Shown here: piece after piece, positions 1 to 8,683 of the stretch | Layout: every line of letters starts with the position of its first letter | Numbering within the stretch: the first letter of the stretch is position 1 | Source: Chryseobacterium sp. MA9 | GTDB lineage: Bacteria; Bacteroidota; Bacteroidia; Flavobacteriales; Weeksellaceae | Length of the DNA stretch: 64,000 bases | Reading direction: 5' to 3' | Assembly (NCBI RefSeq): GCF_024399315.1 | Contig: NZ_CP075170.1 | Location: 2,046,001 to 2,110,000, forward strand | Made by a program: the position numbers and the translations under genes | Notes under the pieces: model-generated | What the model was told of the DNA's origin: nothing | Seen by the model: the letters and a program-made list of their open reading frames with translations, nothing else | Database searches by the model: none

Positions 1-2217
1 TTCCTTTTGGGAATGGTAGTAGTCAGAAACTGGAAGTACGCGCTTTTAGGAGCCACTTTCTTTGGACTTTCAACTTATTTTTATATCATTATTGCAGCCG
101 GACACAACGGTAAAGTAAACACTATTGAGTATTTTGCACCGCTGTTAGCCGGAATTTTACTGGTTTATATCAGAAAACAATATATCTGGGGATTCATTGT
201 TACAACCCTTTTTATGGGGCTTCAGATTGCAGCCAATCACCCGCAGATGACGTATTATCTGTTCCTTGCACTAGGATTCTTATTCCTGTCTGAACTCATC
301 AGAGCCATACAGAAAAAGACACCGATGAAGCACTTCCTTATTTCATCAGGAATTATTGCGGCATCATGCATTATTGGAGTTGGAATGAATTCGCAAAGAA
401 TCATGGCCAATTCTGAATATGTAAAAGAAACAGTTCGTGGAAAACAGATTTTAAATAATGACAGCCATACTTCAGGAAAATCCGGAATGGATAAAGAAAG
501 TATGCTGATGTGGAGCTATGGACAGCTTGAAACTTTAAACCTTTTCATCCCAAGATTGATGGGTGGCGGAAGCCAGGAGCCGGAAGGAAAAGAAATGATG
601 AACAGAGTTCAGGAACTGGTTCAGGAAAATGTAGGTTCACAGGCGGAAATGGACAGAATTTCAAAAGGTTTCAGCGGAATGACGTACTGGGGAGATCAGC
701 CGGGAACTTCAGGACCTGCTTATCAGGGAGCCATTGTATGTTTTCTTGCTTTATTAGGATTCTTCTTTGCCTCGAAGAAATACCGTTACTGGATTCTGGG
801 CGCTTCTATCCTGACTATTTTACTGGCCTGGGGAAGCAACTTTATGCCATTATCAGACTTCTTTATCGATTATGTTCCGTTCTATAATAAGTTCAGAGCA
901 CCTTCTTCCATCTTAGTGGTTGTAGAGTTATTATTCCCTTTGATTGCCATTCTGGGGTTATACAGATTCTTCACGGACGAAAAACTTACTGAGGAATACA
1001 AGCAGAAAATTCTTATGTATGTAGGTGGTGGAACTTTAGGATTTTTATTGATTCTTTTGATCTTCGGAAAATCACTATTAGGTTTTTCAACAGAAAGCGA
1101 GAAGACTTATTTCCCTCCTTTCCTGCTTGATTATCTTGTAGATGAAAGATATAAGCTATTCAGAATAGACGCCATAAAAGCATTTATCTATGTAGCCATT
1201 ACTGCAGCAGCATTATTCTTAACTTTAAAGAAAAAGCTTAATCAGAATATTGCTTTAGTAGTAATCGGAGTCGTGAGTTTATTTGATCTTTGGACTGTAA
1301 ACAAACGTTACTTAAACGATGAAAACTATGTAGATAAAATATTTGCAGAAAATCCTTTCCAGACAGAAAGTTCAGATCTTTTGGCTGAAAAAGTTCAGGG
1401 AAATCCGAATCTGGAATCTATTTTATCCAATGTAAACATCAACAAAACATTGGAAACCATTGCTGAAAAAGATAAAACTCACTACAGAATTTACAACCAG
1501 ACTCTGGGTGTGACAAGTGAGACCAATACTTCTTATTTTAAAGCTTCAATTGGTGGTTATCACGCTGTAAAACTAAGAAGATATGATGATGTATTGAATG
1601 AGTATATCAACAATGTTGACAGTGTAAAAACTCCTAATATTTTAAACTTATTAAATGCCAAGTATATGGTTTTCGGAGGACCTGAGCAGCCACAGGTTGT
1701 TCCTAATCCAAAAGCCAATGGAAATGCATGGTTTGTAAGTGATTTAAAATTTGTAGATACTCCTAATCAGGAAATTAAATCCATAGGGACTATCAATAAC
1801 AAAAAAACAGCAGTTATCGCATCATCTGATAAATCATATTTTGACAACAAACCAGTTAAGGCAGATTCTACAGCATTTATCAATCTTACGAAATACCAGC
1901 CTAATGAACTTGAATTTAAATCTCAGTCGAAAACCCCTCAATTGGCGGTATTCTCTGAAGTTTATTATCCTCACGGATGGAAAGTGCTGGTAGATGAAAA
2001 AGAAGTTCCATACATTAAAGCAGATTACTTACTTCGTGCAGTACATGTTCCGGCAGGAAATCATCATATCAGAATGGTATTTGAGCCTGAAGTAATTGAA
2101 AAAGGAAAATGGCTTTCTCTTCTTTCATTTGGATTATTTATCCTGTTGGCTGCATTTGGAATTTTCTGGATCAATAAAAACAAGAAAAAGGAAATTGTAG
2201 CTGAACAAAAAGCTTAA
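1..2217 (+). CDS. YfhO family membrane protein, 5' end cut by window edge
   Basis: The reading frame is open to base 1, so only the C-terminal 738 codons are present and the true start lies outside. About ten hydrophobic segments cover the first ~420 residues; a periplasmic, mostly beta region follows, and a final membrane helix sits near the C-terminus, ending in a lysine-rich tail. This layout, with a soluble C-terminal domain containing a YPHGW motif just before the last helix, matches the YfhO family of GT-C-like polytopic proteins, implicated in glycosylation of envelope polymers in Firmicutes. The exact donor and acceptor in flavobacteria are unknown. A glycosyltransferase follows after 46 bp on the same strand, so the pair probably works in surface glycan synthesis. 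Family assignment is fairly sure; function is inferred. Confidence 0.8.
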   Translation, partial: FLLGMVVVRNWKYALLGATFFGLSTYFYIIIAAGHNGKVNTIEYFAPLLAGILLVYIRKQYIWGFIVTTLFMGLQIAANHPQMTYYLFLALGFLFLSELIRAIQKKTPMKHFLISSGIIAASCIIGVGMNSQRIMANSEYVKETVRGKQILNNDSHTSGKSGMDKESMLMWSYGQLETLNLFIPRLMGGGSQEPEGKEMMNRVQELVQENVGSQAEMDRISKGFSGMTYWGDQPGTSGPAYQGAIVCFLALLGFFFASKKYRYWILGASILTILLAWGSNFMPLSDFFIDYVPFYNKFRAPSSILVVVELLFPLIAILGLYRFFTDEKLTEEYKQKILMYVGGGTLGFLLILLIFGKSLLGFSTESEKTYFPPFLLDYLVDERYKLFRIDAIKAFIYVAITAAALFLTLKKKLNQNIALVVIGVVSLFDLWTVNKRYLNDENYVDKIFAENPFQTESSDLLAEKVQGNPNLESILSNVNINKTLETIAEKDKTHYRIYNQTLGVTSETNTSYFKASIGGYHAVKLRRYDDVLNEYINNVDSVKTPNILNLLNAKYMVFGGPEQPQVVPNPKANGNAWFVSDLKFVDTPNQEIKSIGTINNKKTAVIASSDKSYFDNKPVKADSTAFINLTKYQPNELEFKSQSKTPQLAVFSEVYYPHGWKVLVDEKEVPYIKADYLLRAVHVPAGNHHIRMVFEPEVIEKGKWLSLLSFGLFILLAAFGIFWINKNKKKEIVAEQKA

Positions 2218-2263
2218 ATAGTATATATTGTGCAATGTCATTCTGAATGGCAAAATATTCAAA

Positions 2264-3553
2264 ATGGAACAGAAGAAAATATTGATTATCACCTATTACT
2301 GGCCTCCTGCGGGAGGTCCTGGTGTTCAAAGATGGCTGAAGTTTGCAAAATATCTGCCTGATTTTGGCTGGAAACCCATTATCTACACTCCGGAAAATCC
2401 AAGCTATCCATTGCTGGATGAAACCCTGATGAAAGATGTTCCTGAAAATATTGAGATGGTAAGAACCAAAATCTGGGAACCTTATCAATTGGCAGAAAAA
2501 CTAAATAAAAGCAATAAAAAATTTAAAGCCGGACAGTTTGATGTAGGAAAAAATCAAAGCTGGAAATCCAGACTTTCAATCTGGGTGCGAGGTAATTTTT
2601 TCATTCCTGATGCCAGAGTTTTTTGGGTAAAACCTTCTATTAAGTTTCTGGAAAAATACCTAAAAGAAAATAACATAGATACGATTGTAACTTCTGGTCC
2701 TCCCCACTCGCTTCATCTGATTGGCTTAGGACTTAAAAATAAAATACCTGACCTGAAATGGATTGCCGATTTCCGTGATCCATGGACAGAAATTTCTTAT
2801 TACAAACATCTGAAACTAACCAAAAGTTCAGATAAAAAGCACCGCCAGCTTGAAAGTGCTGTATTTAAAAATGCGAACATCACTCTGGCAACAAGCTACA
2901 CTGATGCAGAAAACTTCAGGAAAGCAGGAGCCAATTCCATTTGTATTACGAATGGATTTGATGAAAGTGATTCTGGGGAAAGTATAAAAGGACAAATGGG
3001 CAAGGCATTTACACTAAGTTATATTGGCGTTCTGGAGCAACTCAGAAATCCTGAAAACCTTTGGAAAGCACTTGATGAGCTGGTGAAAGAAAATGCTGAG
3101 TTTGCCACTGATTTTAAGTTGAAATTCGTTGGAAGAATAGATGATAAAATCCTACAGTCCCTTGAAAACTCAAGTCTGAAAAATCATATTCTGAACCTTG
3201 GATATCTTGCTCATGGAAAAGCGGTAGAAGAAATGCAGAATTCAGATTTGCTTCTAATTACCAATTTCCCGAACGAATCTTCAAAAGGAATTATCCCCGG
3301 AAAGATATTTGAATATCTGGCTTCAGGAAAACAAATTCTGTCATTTGGTCCCGATAGAGCTGATGTTGCAAAAATTCTGGAAGAAACGCAGGCAGGAAAA
3401 CATTTCAGTTATCAGGATACAGAAACAGTCAAGAAGTTTATTCTTGATAAATTCAACCTTTGGAAAGAAGGCCGTCTTCTCGAAAACACTCAGCATATAG
3501 AACAGTTCTCAAGAAAAAATTTAACCCGTCAGCTGACTGAAGTTTTGAAATAA
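2264..3553 (+). CDS. Glycosyltransferase, GT4-like
   Basis: A 429-aa cytosolic protein with two Rossmann-like halves. The N-terminus has the YYWPPAGGPGVQRW signature typical of GT4-like (GT-B fold) transferases of Bacteroidota. The C-terminal half has KIFEYLASGKQILSFGP, matching the sugar-nucleotide binding region, where the glutamate of the E-x7-E-like motif would lie. I start at the ATG at 2264. An in-frame TTG at 2228 would add 12 residues, but these are unlike the family, and the beta-strand KKILIITYYW normally sits at the extreme N-terminus. It lies 46 bp after the YfhO-type gene and is probably cotranscribed with it. Donor and acceptor sugars cannot be read from the sequence. Confidence 0.85.
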   Translation: MEQKKILIITYYWPPAGGPGVQRWLKFAKYLPDFGWKPIIYTPENPSYPLLDETLMKDVPENIEMVRTKIWEPYQLAEKLNKSNKKFKAGQFDVGKNQSWKSRLSIWVRGNFFIPDARVFWVKPSIKFLEKYLKENNIDTIVTSGPPHSLHLIGLGLKNKIPDLKWIADFRDPWTEISYYKHLKLTKSSDKKHRQLESAVFKNANITLATSYTDAENFRKAGANSICITNGFDESDSGESIKGQMGKAFTLSYIGVLEQLRNPENLWKALDELVKENAEFATDFKLKFVGRIDDKILQSLENSSLKNHILNLGYLAHGKAVEEMQNSDLLLITNFPNESSKGIIPGKIFEYLASGKQILSFGPDRADVAKILEETQAGKHFSYQDTETVKKFILDKFNLWKEGRLLENTQHIEQFSRKNLTRQLTEVLK

Positions 3554-3563
3554 GAAGAGAAAG

Positions 3564-3627
3564 GAAGTTAGAGGCCGGAAGCTGGAAGTTTTAGCCCGTT
3601 AAAAGTTCCAGTTCCTCTTCTAACTTC
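3564..3627. repeat. Long imperfect inverted repeat, intergenic
   Basis: Outer arms GAAGTTAGA (3564-3572) and TCTAACTTC (3619-3627) are perfect reverse complements. Inner arms CTGGAAGTTTTA (3582-3593) and TAAAAGTTCCAG (3600-3611) pair with one mismatch. The element sits between two convergent genes and may terminate both. It resembles short purine-rich (GGAAGNT) interspersed palindromes. Its right end covers the stop codon of the frameshifted lipoprotein frame. Confidence 0.6.
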
Positions 3628-4269
3628 TATATCGTCCACTGATCATTTATTACTGCAATCAGATAATATTTCCCCTGGAATTCTTCAAATACAAAACGGA
3701 GTGTTTTCCAATCCATATCACCATACTTTTCAGTTCCTTTGATATAGTTTTCGGTAAAGTCATGTTTAGGATAAATTTCCTTTAAATTATTCAGGGGAAT
3801 TACCTCCGCCGATGAATTTATTCAGTGAATATTGGGATGCTGTAAAATCTTTAGAAAATACCCATTTACTTAGATAGTCATTGATTGTTGCTTTATAAGG
3901 ATCTCCTGAGCCGTCATGTGCTCCCCAGGTAAATAATGTTTTGGTAGGCTGATATTTTTCAAAATCTGCTTTAGAAAAATGTTTATCTCCTTTTATATCC
4001 ACAAATGCATACATTGAAAAGCGGATCCCTTTTTCAGGATGGATCAAAGCTGTAAAACTGGCATAGTCTTTATTTTTCAGAGCCTTCAAAACTTCATCAT
4101 TGGTCTGCTTCAAAACGGATTCTTTATTCGCAATATTCTGAACGGTGCCTGCACTGTCTGTTTTATTTTGTGCTATGGAATCGATCACACTGGGAACAGG
4201 TTTTCCAGCCTCTTTTTTACAGGCTACAACCAGACCCAAAACAACCAATGGTATAAGTAATTTTCTCAT
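3627..4269 (-). pseudogene. Frameshifted lipoprotein gene
   Basis: The intact 5' part (4269 down to 3787, 160 codons) encodes a lipoprotein: hydrophobic signal, then the lipobox LVVAC with Cys17. That frame stops directly after FIGGGNSPE. Shifting by one base at the GGCGGAGGTAATTCC run (about 3800-3810) opens a second frame that continues without a stop to the TAG at 3627-3629. Its residues look like real protein (VIPLNNLKEIYPKHDF, then WKTLRFVFEEFQGKYYL). The whole would be about 213 residues. The simplest reading is one extra base, either a true frameshift mutation or an assembly error. Function is unknown; the fold of the C-terminal half resembles small NTF2-like secreted domains only in a general way. 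It is convergent with the glycosyltransferase. Confidence 0.75.
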
Positions 4270-4400
4270 ATTTTAAATTTTGCAATTAATAAAAAACACC
4301 AAAACTGATGCCAAGCGGTAAATGATTTAAAGAGATAAAGACTATGAGAGTTAGTGTGCTATAGTTTCTCATTTTAAAAATTACATCGTACATTTGTTAG

Positions 4401-5366
4401 ATGGAAATGTTGGATATTCTCATTATCGGGGCCGGGCCAATCGGTTTGAACTGTGCCCTTGAAGCTCAAAAAAATAATCTTAGTCATTTAATCATAGAAA
4501 AAGGAACCATTGTCAACTCTCTGTACAATTATCCTTTATATATGCGTTTTTTTTCCACTGCAGAAAAACTGGAGATTGACGAAATTCCATTTATTTCGAC
4601 TGCTCCCAAACCGGGAAGACAGGAGGCGTTAGAATATTATCAGGGAATTGCCAGACAAAAAAAACTTAATATCAATCTGTATGAAAAGGTGCTGGGTGTT
4701 TCAAAAAACAACGATTTCTTTGAGATAAAAACAACCAAAGCAAACTATCTGGCCAAAAATGTAGTAATCGCTACCGGATTCTATGATATCCCCAACCTCA
4801 TGAATATTCCCGGCGAGAACCTTCCAAAGGTCAAGCATTACTACACTGAACCTTATCCTTATGCAAAACAGAAAATTTTAGTTGTAGGATCAAGTAATTC
4901 TGCGGTAGATGCAGCCCTGGAAACCTATAGAAAAGGTGCTGAAGTAACTATGATTATTCGTCATTCTGAGATTTCCAAAAGTGTAAAATACTGGGTGAAA
5001 CCGGATATAGAAAACAGAATTGCAGAAGGCAGCATTAAGGCTCATTTTAATGCAGAAATGATCGAAATTAAAGATAATGCCGTTATTTTTAAAGATAAAA
5101 ACGGAGAAATTCACGAAATCGACAATGATTTTGTGCTGGCCATGACAGGTTATCTTCCTGATTTTGATTTTCTGAGAAATTCAGGTATTGAGCTCAGCGG
5201 AGACTGCCTGAATCCATTTTACAATCTTGAAACTATGGAAACCAATATTCCCAACCTCTATCTTGCAGGAGTTGTATGCGGCGGAAAAGATACTCATCTC
5301 TGGTTCATTGAAAACTCAAGAATTCATGCTAATATGATCATTAGTACAATACTTTCCAAATCTTAA
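4401..5366 (+). CDS. ypdA: YpdA-type putative bacillithiol disulfide reductase
   Basis: 321 aa with an N-terminal FAD-binding GxGxxG motif (IIGAGPIGLNCA), a central NADPH-binding motif (VVGSSNSAVDAALE) and a C-terminal FAD segment (NLYLAGVVCGG). The single-cysteine, thioredoxin-reductase-like layout without a CxxC pair and the motif PLYMRFFSTAEKLEI fit the YpdA family, which reduces bacillithiol disulfide with NADPH. Many Bacteroidota make bacillithiol, so the role is plausible. A TACATTTG box (4389-4396) ends only 4 bp before the first ATG. The transcript may therefore be almost leaderless, and the ATG at 4407 is a possible alternative start. The gene is monocistronic and ends in a strong terminator. 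Confidence 0.85.
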   Translation: MEMLDILIIGAGPIGLNCALEAQKNNLSHLIIEKGTIVNSLYNYPLYMRFFSTAEKLEIDEIPFISTAPKPGRQEALEYYQGIARQKKLNINLYEKVLGVSKNNDFFEIKTTKANYLAKNVVIATGFYDIPNLMNIPGENLPKVKHYYTEPYPYAKQKILVVGSSNSAVDAALETYRKGAEVTMIIRHSEISKSVKYWVKPDIENRIAEGSIKAHFNAEMIEIKDNAVIFKDKNGEIHEIDNDFVLAMTGYLPDFDFLRNSGIELSGDCLNPFYNLETMETNIPNLYLAGVVCGGKDTHLWFIENSRIHANMIISTILSKS

Positions 5367-5383
5367 TAAAGCTGATATATATC

Positions 5384-5428
5384 AAAAAAGCTTCGGGCAA
5401 TTTCTACGAAATTGCCCGAAGCTTTTTT
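5384..5428. terminator. Bidirectional intrinsic terminator
   Basis: A long perfect hairpin: AAGCTTCGGGCAATTTC pairs with GAAATTGCCCGAAGCTT around a 3-nt loop, flanked by A6 on the left and T7 on the right. It separates the convergent ypdA and MFS genes and should work on both strands. Confidence 0.9.
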
Positions 5429-5460
5429 TAAAAATTCATGAGCCAAAAGCATAATATATC

Positions 5461-6699
5461 TTATACAACATCTTCTTTCACTTTATTTTTATCCTTAAGC
5501 ATCCATGGAACGATAAAGTAAAAACCAATAGCAATGACCACTGCCAGTACTCCAGTTCCAATCCATAATGTGCTAAAGCCTAATTTCTCCGCAATCAATG
5601 TTCCTATGTAAGGTGTAATGATAAATGCAATAGAAAATGACATTCCGTTCAATCCCATATAAGCACCTTTATTGTTCTTTCCTGAACGTAATGCTGTAAT
5701 GGTTGACATAAAAGGAAGTGTCCATATTTCTCCCACACAAAGTAATGTCATAGACAGCACAAGGGCAACCATACTATAGTCGAAAGCCAGCATTGCATAG
5801 GAAATTCCGCACAGAAAAGTCCCGATAAACATAGTAAAAGCTAAAGTAAAATATTTTTCAGCAATCTGTACCAGCCCCATTTCAAGCAATACAATCAGAA
5901 AACCACTGTATCCAAGAATATAGCCGATATTTTGCTGACTCATATGTGCGGTATCTTTATAAAATATCGTCAGTGTACTGAACAGCTGAAAGAAACATAT
6001 TGAAAACAACATACAGAAAACACAGTAAATCAAAAATTTACCGTCCCGGTATGGAGAACTTTCTTTTTTAATGACAATTGCTTCTTTTACCTTTTTCGCC
6101 TGTTGTTTGGCTAATCTTGCACGGTCTTTAAAGAACCAGATATACATCAGCCCAGCAAGTAAAGCAGCCAGTGCATTACTGAAAAACAGAAATTCATAAG
6201 AAATAGCAGATAAAATACCTCCTAATGCTGGTCCAATAGAAAATCCAAGATTTACAGCCATACGGTTCAGTGAAAAAGCCCTGGTAATATTTTCAGGTTT
6301 CGCATATTTTGTAATGGCCACCGAGTTTGCCGGACGAAATGTTTCACTTACAATACTCTGAGCTAAAATAATCCCAGCCAGCCCAGCTTCAGTTGTAAAA
6401 AGCGGAATTAAACAAAATAAGGGAACGCTTAGAAGTAAACTCAGACTCTGTACCTTATATTCACCAATTTTATCCGTAATCATTCCTCCCAGCCACGAAC
6501 CAATGACGGAGCCTATTCCAAAAAAGCTCAGAACAATTCCTGAATTTTCAATACTGAAATGTAAATGATTGGTCATATAAACTCCTAAAAACGGAAGTAC
6601 CATAGAACCGGCCCTGTTGATGAGCATTACCAACGCCAGCATCCAACTCTCCTGCGAGAGTCCTTTGAAAGAACTCGTGTATACGCTAATTAATCTCAC
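5461..6699 (-). CDS. MFS transporter, DHA1-like
   Basis: 412 aa with about 12 hydrophobic segments, in two groups of six split by a basic loop near residues 195-220 (many Lys/Arg). The loop between helices 2 and 3 has the motif G-G-M-I-T-D-K-I-G, the MFS motif A variant, so it is a proton-linked major facilitator of the MdtH/DHA1 drug-efflux type. Substrate cannot be inferred. It is monocistronic, convergent with ypdA. The upstream region carries an unusual inverted repeat (6745-6787) that may control it. Confidence 0.85.
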   Translation of the reverse strand: MRLISVYTSSFKGLSQESWMLALVMLINRAGSMVLPFLGVYMTNHLHFSIENSGIVLSFFGIGSVIGSWLGGMITDKIGEYKVQSLSLLLSVPLFCLIPLFTTEAGLAGIILAQSIVSETFRPANSVAITKYAKPENITRAFSLNRMAVNLGFSIGPALGGILSAISYEFLFFSNALAALLAGLMYIWFFKDRARLAKQQAKKVKEAIVIKKESSPYRDGKFLIYCVFCMLFSICFFQLFSTLTIFYKDTAHMSQQNIGYILGYSGFLIVLLEMGLVQIAEKYFTLAFTMFIGTFLCGISYAMLAFDYSMVALVLSMTLLCVGEIWTLPFMSTITALRSGKNNKGAYMGLNGMSFSIAFIITPYIGTLIAEKLGFSTLWIGTGVLAVVIAIGFYFIVPWMLKDKNKVKEDVV

Positions 6700-6744
6700 A
6701 ATTTTTTTTAAGTTTTAATTAATAATTTGTATTTGGTTTTGTTT

Positions 6745-6787
6745 AAGTACAAACAGCTCTTGAAAGCTTGTGAAAGCTTTTGTACTT
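6745..6787. promoter_or_regulatory. Operator-like palindrome upstream of MFS gene
   Basis: Perfect 9-bp arms AAGTACAAA (6745-6753) and TTTGTACTT (6779-6787) enclose two tandem copies of TGAAAGCTT (6761-6769 and 6771-6779). It lies about 45-90 bp upstream of the MFS start codon and does not end in a T-run, so it looks regulatory rather than a terminator. Confidence 0.45.
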
Positions 6788-6800
6788 AGTAGTTAAGATA

Positions 6801-6837
6801 AAAAAACAGGACTTAAAAAATTAAGCCCTGTTTTATT
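6801..6837 (-). terminator. Intrinsic terminator of glnS
   Basis: AAACAGGACTTAA and TTAAGCCCTGTTT pair with a single A-C mismatch around a short A-rich loop. The A6 run on the plus strand gives the U-tract of the minus-strand transcript. It lies 20 bp past the glnS stop. Confidence 0.8.
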
Positions 6838-6856
6838 TATCCTGTATAAATAAATT

Positions 6857-8530
6857 TTATTCTGGCTTATAAGAATCTTTTAATGTCACAGTTCTATTGA
6901 ACACAAAATTTGTGTCCGTAGAATCCTGATCTTTTGTAAAGTATCCTATTCTCTGAAACTGAAGAGGCTCACCAACAGCGACATCTTTCAGGCTTGGCTC
7001 AGCAAAACCTTTCACAATAGCCATAGATTCTGGGTTGATAAAGTTCAGGAAATCAACATCTTTCTCAGCATCAGGCTGTTCCACAGTAAACAGTTGATTG
7101 TAAATTCTTACTTCTACAGGAATTGCATGTTTTGCAGATACCCAGTGTAGAGTTCCTTTTACTTTTCTTAAACTTTCTTCTGTTCCGCTTCCAGATTTAC
7201 TCTTCTCATCATAAGTAGCATAAATGGCAGTAATCTCTCCATTTTCATCCTTCTCTACTCTCTCAGCTTTAATGATGTAAGCAGATTTCAAACGAACTTC
7301 TCCGCCTAATTTCAGTCTGAAGAATTTATTGTTAGCTTCTTCTTTGAAGTCTTCACGTTCAATATATAATTCTCTTGAGAAAGGAACTTCTCTTGTTCCC
7401 GCATTTTCCTGCTCAGGATTATTTTCAGTTTCCAACCATTCTTCCTTACCTTCAGGATAGTTTTCGATCACTAATTTTACAGGATCTACAACTGCCATCA
7501 CACGCTTAGCAACCTTATTAAGGTCTTCACGTACACAGAAGTCAAGCAACTGGATTTCGATAAGGTTTTCTCTTTTCGCAACCCCTACTTTATCAATAAA
7601 GTTTCTGATTGAAGTTGGAGTAAACCCTTTTCTTCTCATTCCTGAGATGGTAGGCATTCTAGGGTCATCCCATCCTGTTACCGCTCCTTCTGCTACCAAT
7701 CTCTGCAGCTTTCTTTTAGAAGTAATCATATAAGAAACGTTCATCCTTGCAAATTCTCTCTGCTTAGGAGCGACCTTAGTTTCATCGTACACCTGATCCA
7801 GATACCAGTTATAAAGAGGTCTGTGGTTTTCAAATTCTAATGAGCATAATGAGTGTGAAACCTGCTCAAGATAATCAGATTCTCCATGTGCCCAGTCGTA
7901 CATCGGATAGATTTTCCATGCTGTACCTGTTCTATGGTGAGGTCTTTTCAGAATTCTGTACATCACAGGGTCACGCATATTCATATTCGGAGAAACCATA
8001 TCTATTTTTGCACGAAGTGACATTGTTCCTTCTTCAAATTCTCCGTTTTTCATTCTTTCGAAAAGATCCAAAGATTCTTGTACCGGACGGTTTCTGAATG
8101 GAGATTCCACTCCTGGTTCTGTAGGATTCTTTCTCTGCTCGGTAATCACCTCAGAAGGCTGCTCATCTACGTAAGCTTTTCCTTCCTTGATCAATTGCAC
8201 TGCCCAATCGTAAAGCTGCTGGAAGTAATCTGATGCATACAATTCTTTATCCCATTTAAACCCAAGCCATTCAACGTCTTTTTTGATAGAATCTACGAAT
8301 TCCTGTTCTTCTTTTTCAGGGTTCGTATCGTCGAAACGAAGGTTTACGGGAGCATTGTATTTTTCACCCAGTCCAAAGTTGATGCAGATGGCTTTTGTGT
8401 GCCCTACATGCAGATAACCATTTGGTTCAGGTGGAAAACGGAAACGGATCTGATCTTTTTTCAGACCGTTTGCCATATCATCTTCAATAATTTGCTCAAT
8501 AAAATTGAGTGATTTTTTTTCTTCTTCCAT
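6857..8530 (-). CDS. glnS: Glutamine--tRNA ligase
   Basis: 557 aa, the normal length for bacterial GlnRS. The class I signatures are visible: PPEPNGYLHVGHTKAI (HIGH motif) near residue 32-47 and the KMSKS-type loop MITSKRKLQR near residue 270. The C-terminal half is the beta-barrel anticodon-binding region (VAVGEPLQFQRIGYF). It charges tRNA-Gln with glutamine in the cytosol. Its presence implies direct glutaminylation rather than reliance only on GatCAB. A TAACTTTG box (minus strand, 8574-8567) lies about 40 bp before the start; no clear -33 TTG is seen. It ends in its own terminator and is divergent from the hydrolase gene. Confidence 0.97.
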   Translation of the reverse strand: MEEEKKSLNFIEQIIEDDMANGLKKDQIRFRFPPEPNGYLHVGHTKAICINFGLGEKYNAPVNLRFDDTNPEKEEQEFVDSIKKDVEWLGFKWDKELYASDYFQQLYDWAVQLIKEGKAYVDEQPSEVITEQRKNPTEPGVESPFRNRPVQESLDLFERMKNGEFEEGTMSLRAKIDMVSPNMNMRDPVMYRILKRPHHRTGTAWKIYPMYDWAHGESDYLEQVSHSLCSLEFENHRPLYNWYLDQVYDETKVAPKQREFARMNVSYMITSKRKLQRLVAEGAVTGWDDPRMPTISGMRRKGFTPTSIRNFIDKVGVAKRENLIEIQLLDFCVREDLNKVAKRVMAVVDPVKLVIENYPEGKEEWLETENNPEQENAGTREVPFSRELYIEREDFKEEANNKFFRLKLGGEVRLKSAYIIKAERVEKDENGEITAIYATYDEKSKSGSGTEESLRKVKGTLHWVSAKHAIPVEVRIYNQLFTVEQPDAEKDVDFLNFINPESMAIVKGFAEPSLKDVAVGEPLQFQRIGYFTKDQDSTDTNFVFNRTVTLKDSYKPE

Positions 8531-8566
8531 TAAAGTAGCTTTTATTTTTTAGCAAAAAAAGTTTTA

Positions 8567-8574
8567 CAAAGTTA
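8567..8574 (-). promoter_or_regulatory. Putative -7 box for glnS
   Basis: TAACTTTG on the minus strand matches the Bacteroidota TAnnTTTG consensus, about 37 bp before the start codon. No TTG at the expected -33 distance was found. Confidence 0.5.
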
Positions 8575-8620
8575 CGGAAAAATAAGCGTTTGTAAAAGTG
8601 ATAATTTAAAAGCCTTATCC

Positions 8621-8650
8621 TTTGTATCTCAGTAATTTTCATTAATTTCG
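8621..8650 (+). promoter_or_regulatory. Putative Bacteroidota promoter of hydrolase gene
   Basis: TTTG at 8621-8624, an 18-bp spacer and TAATTTCG at 8643-8650, close to the TTTG-N17-23-TAnnTTTG consensus. The ATG is 33 bp downstream. Confidence 0.6.
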
Positions 8651-8683
8651 GGAAAGCTAAAACCATTTAACCCATTATCAATC

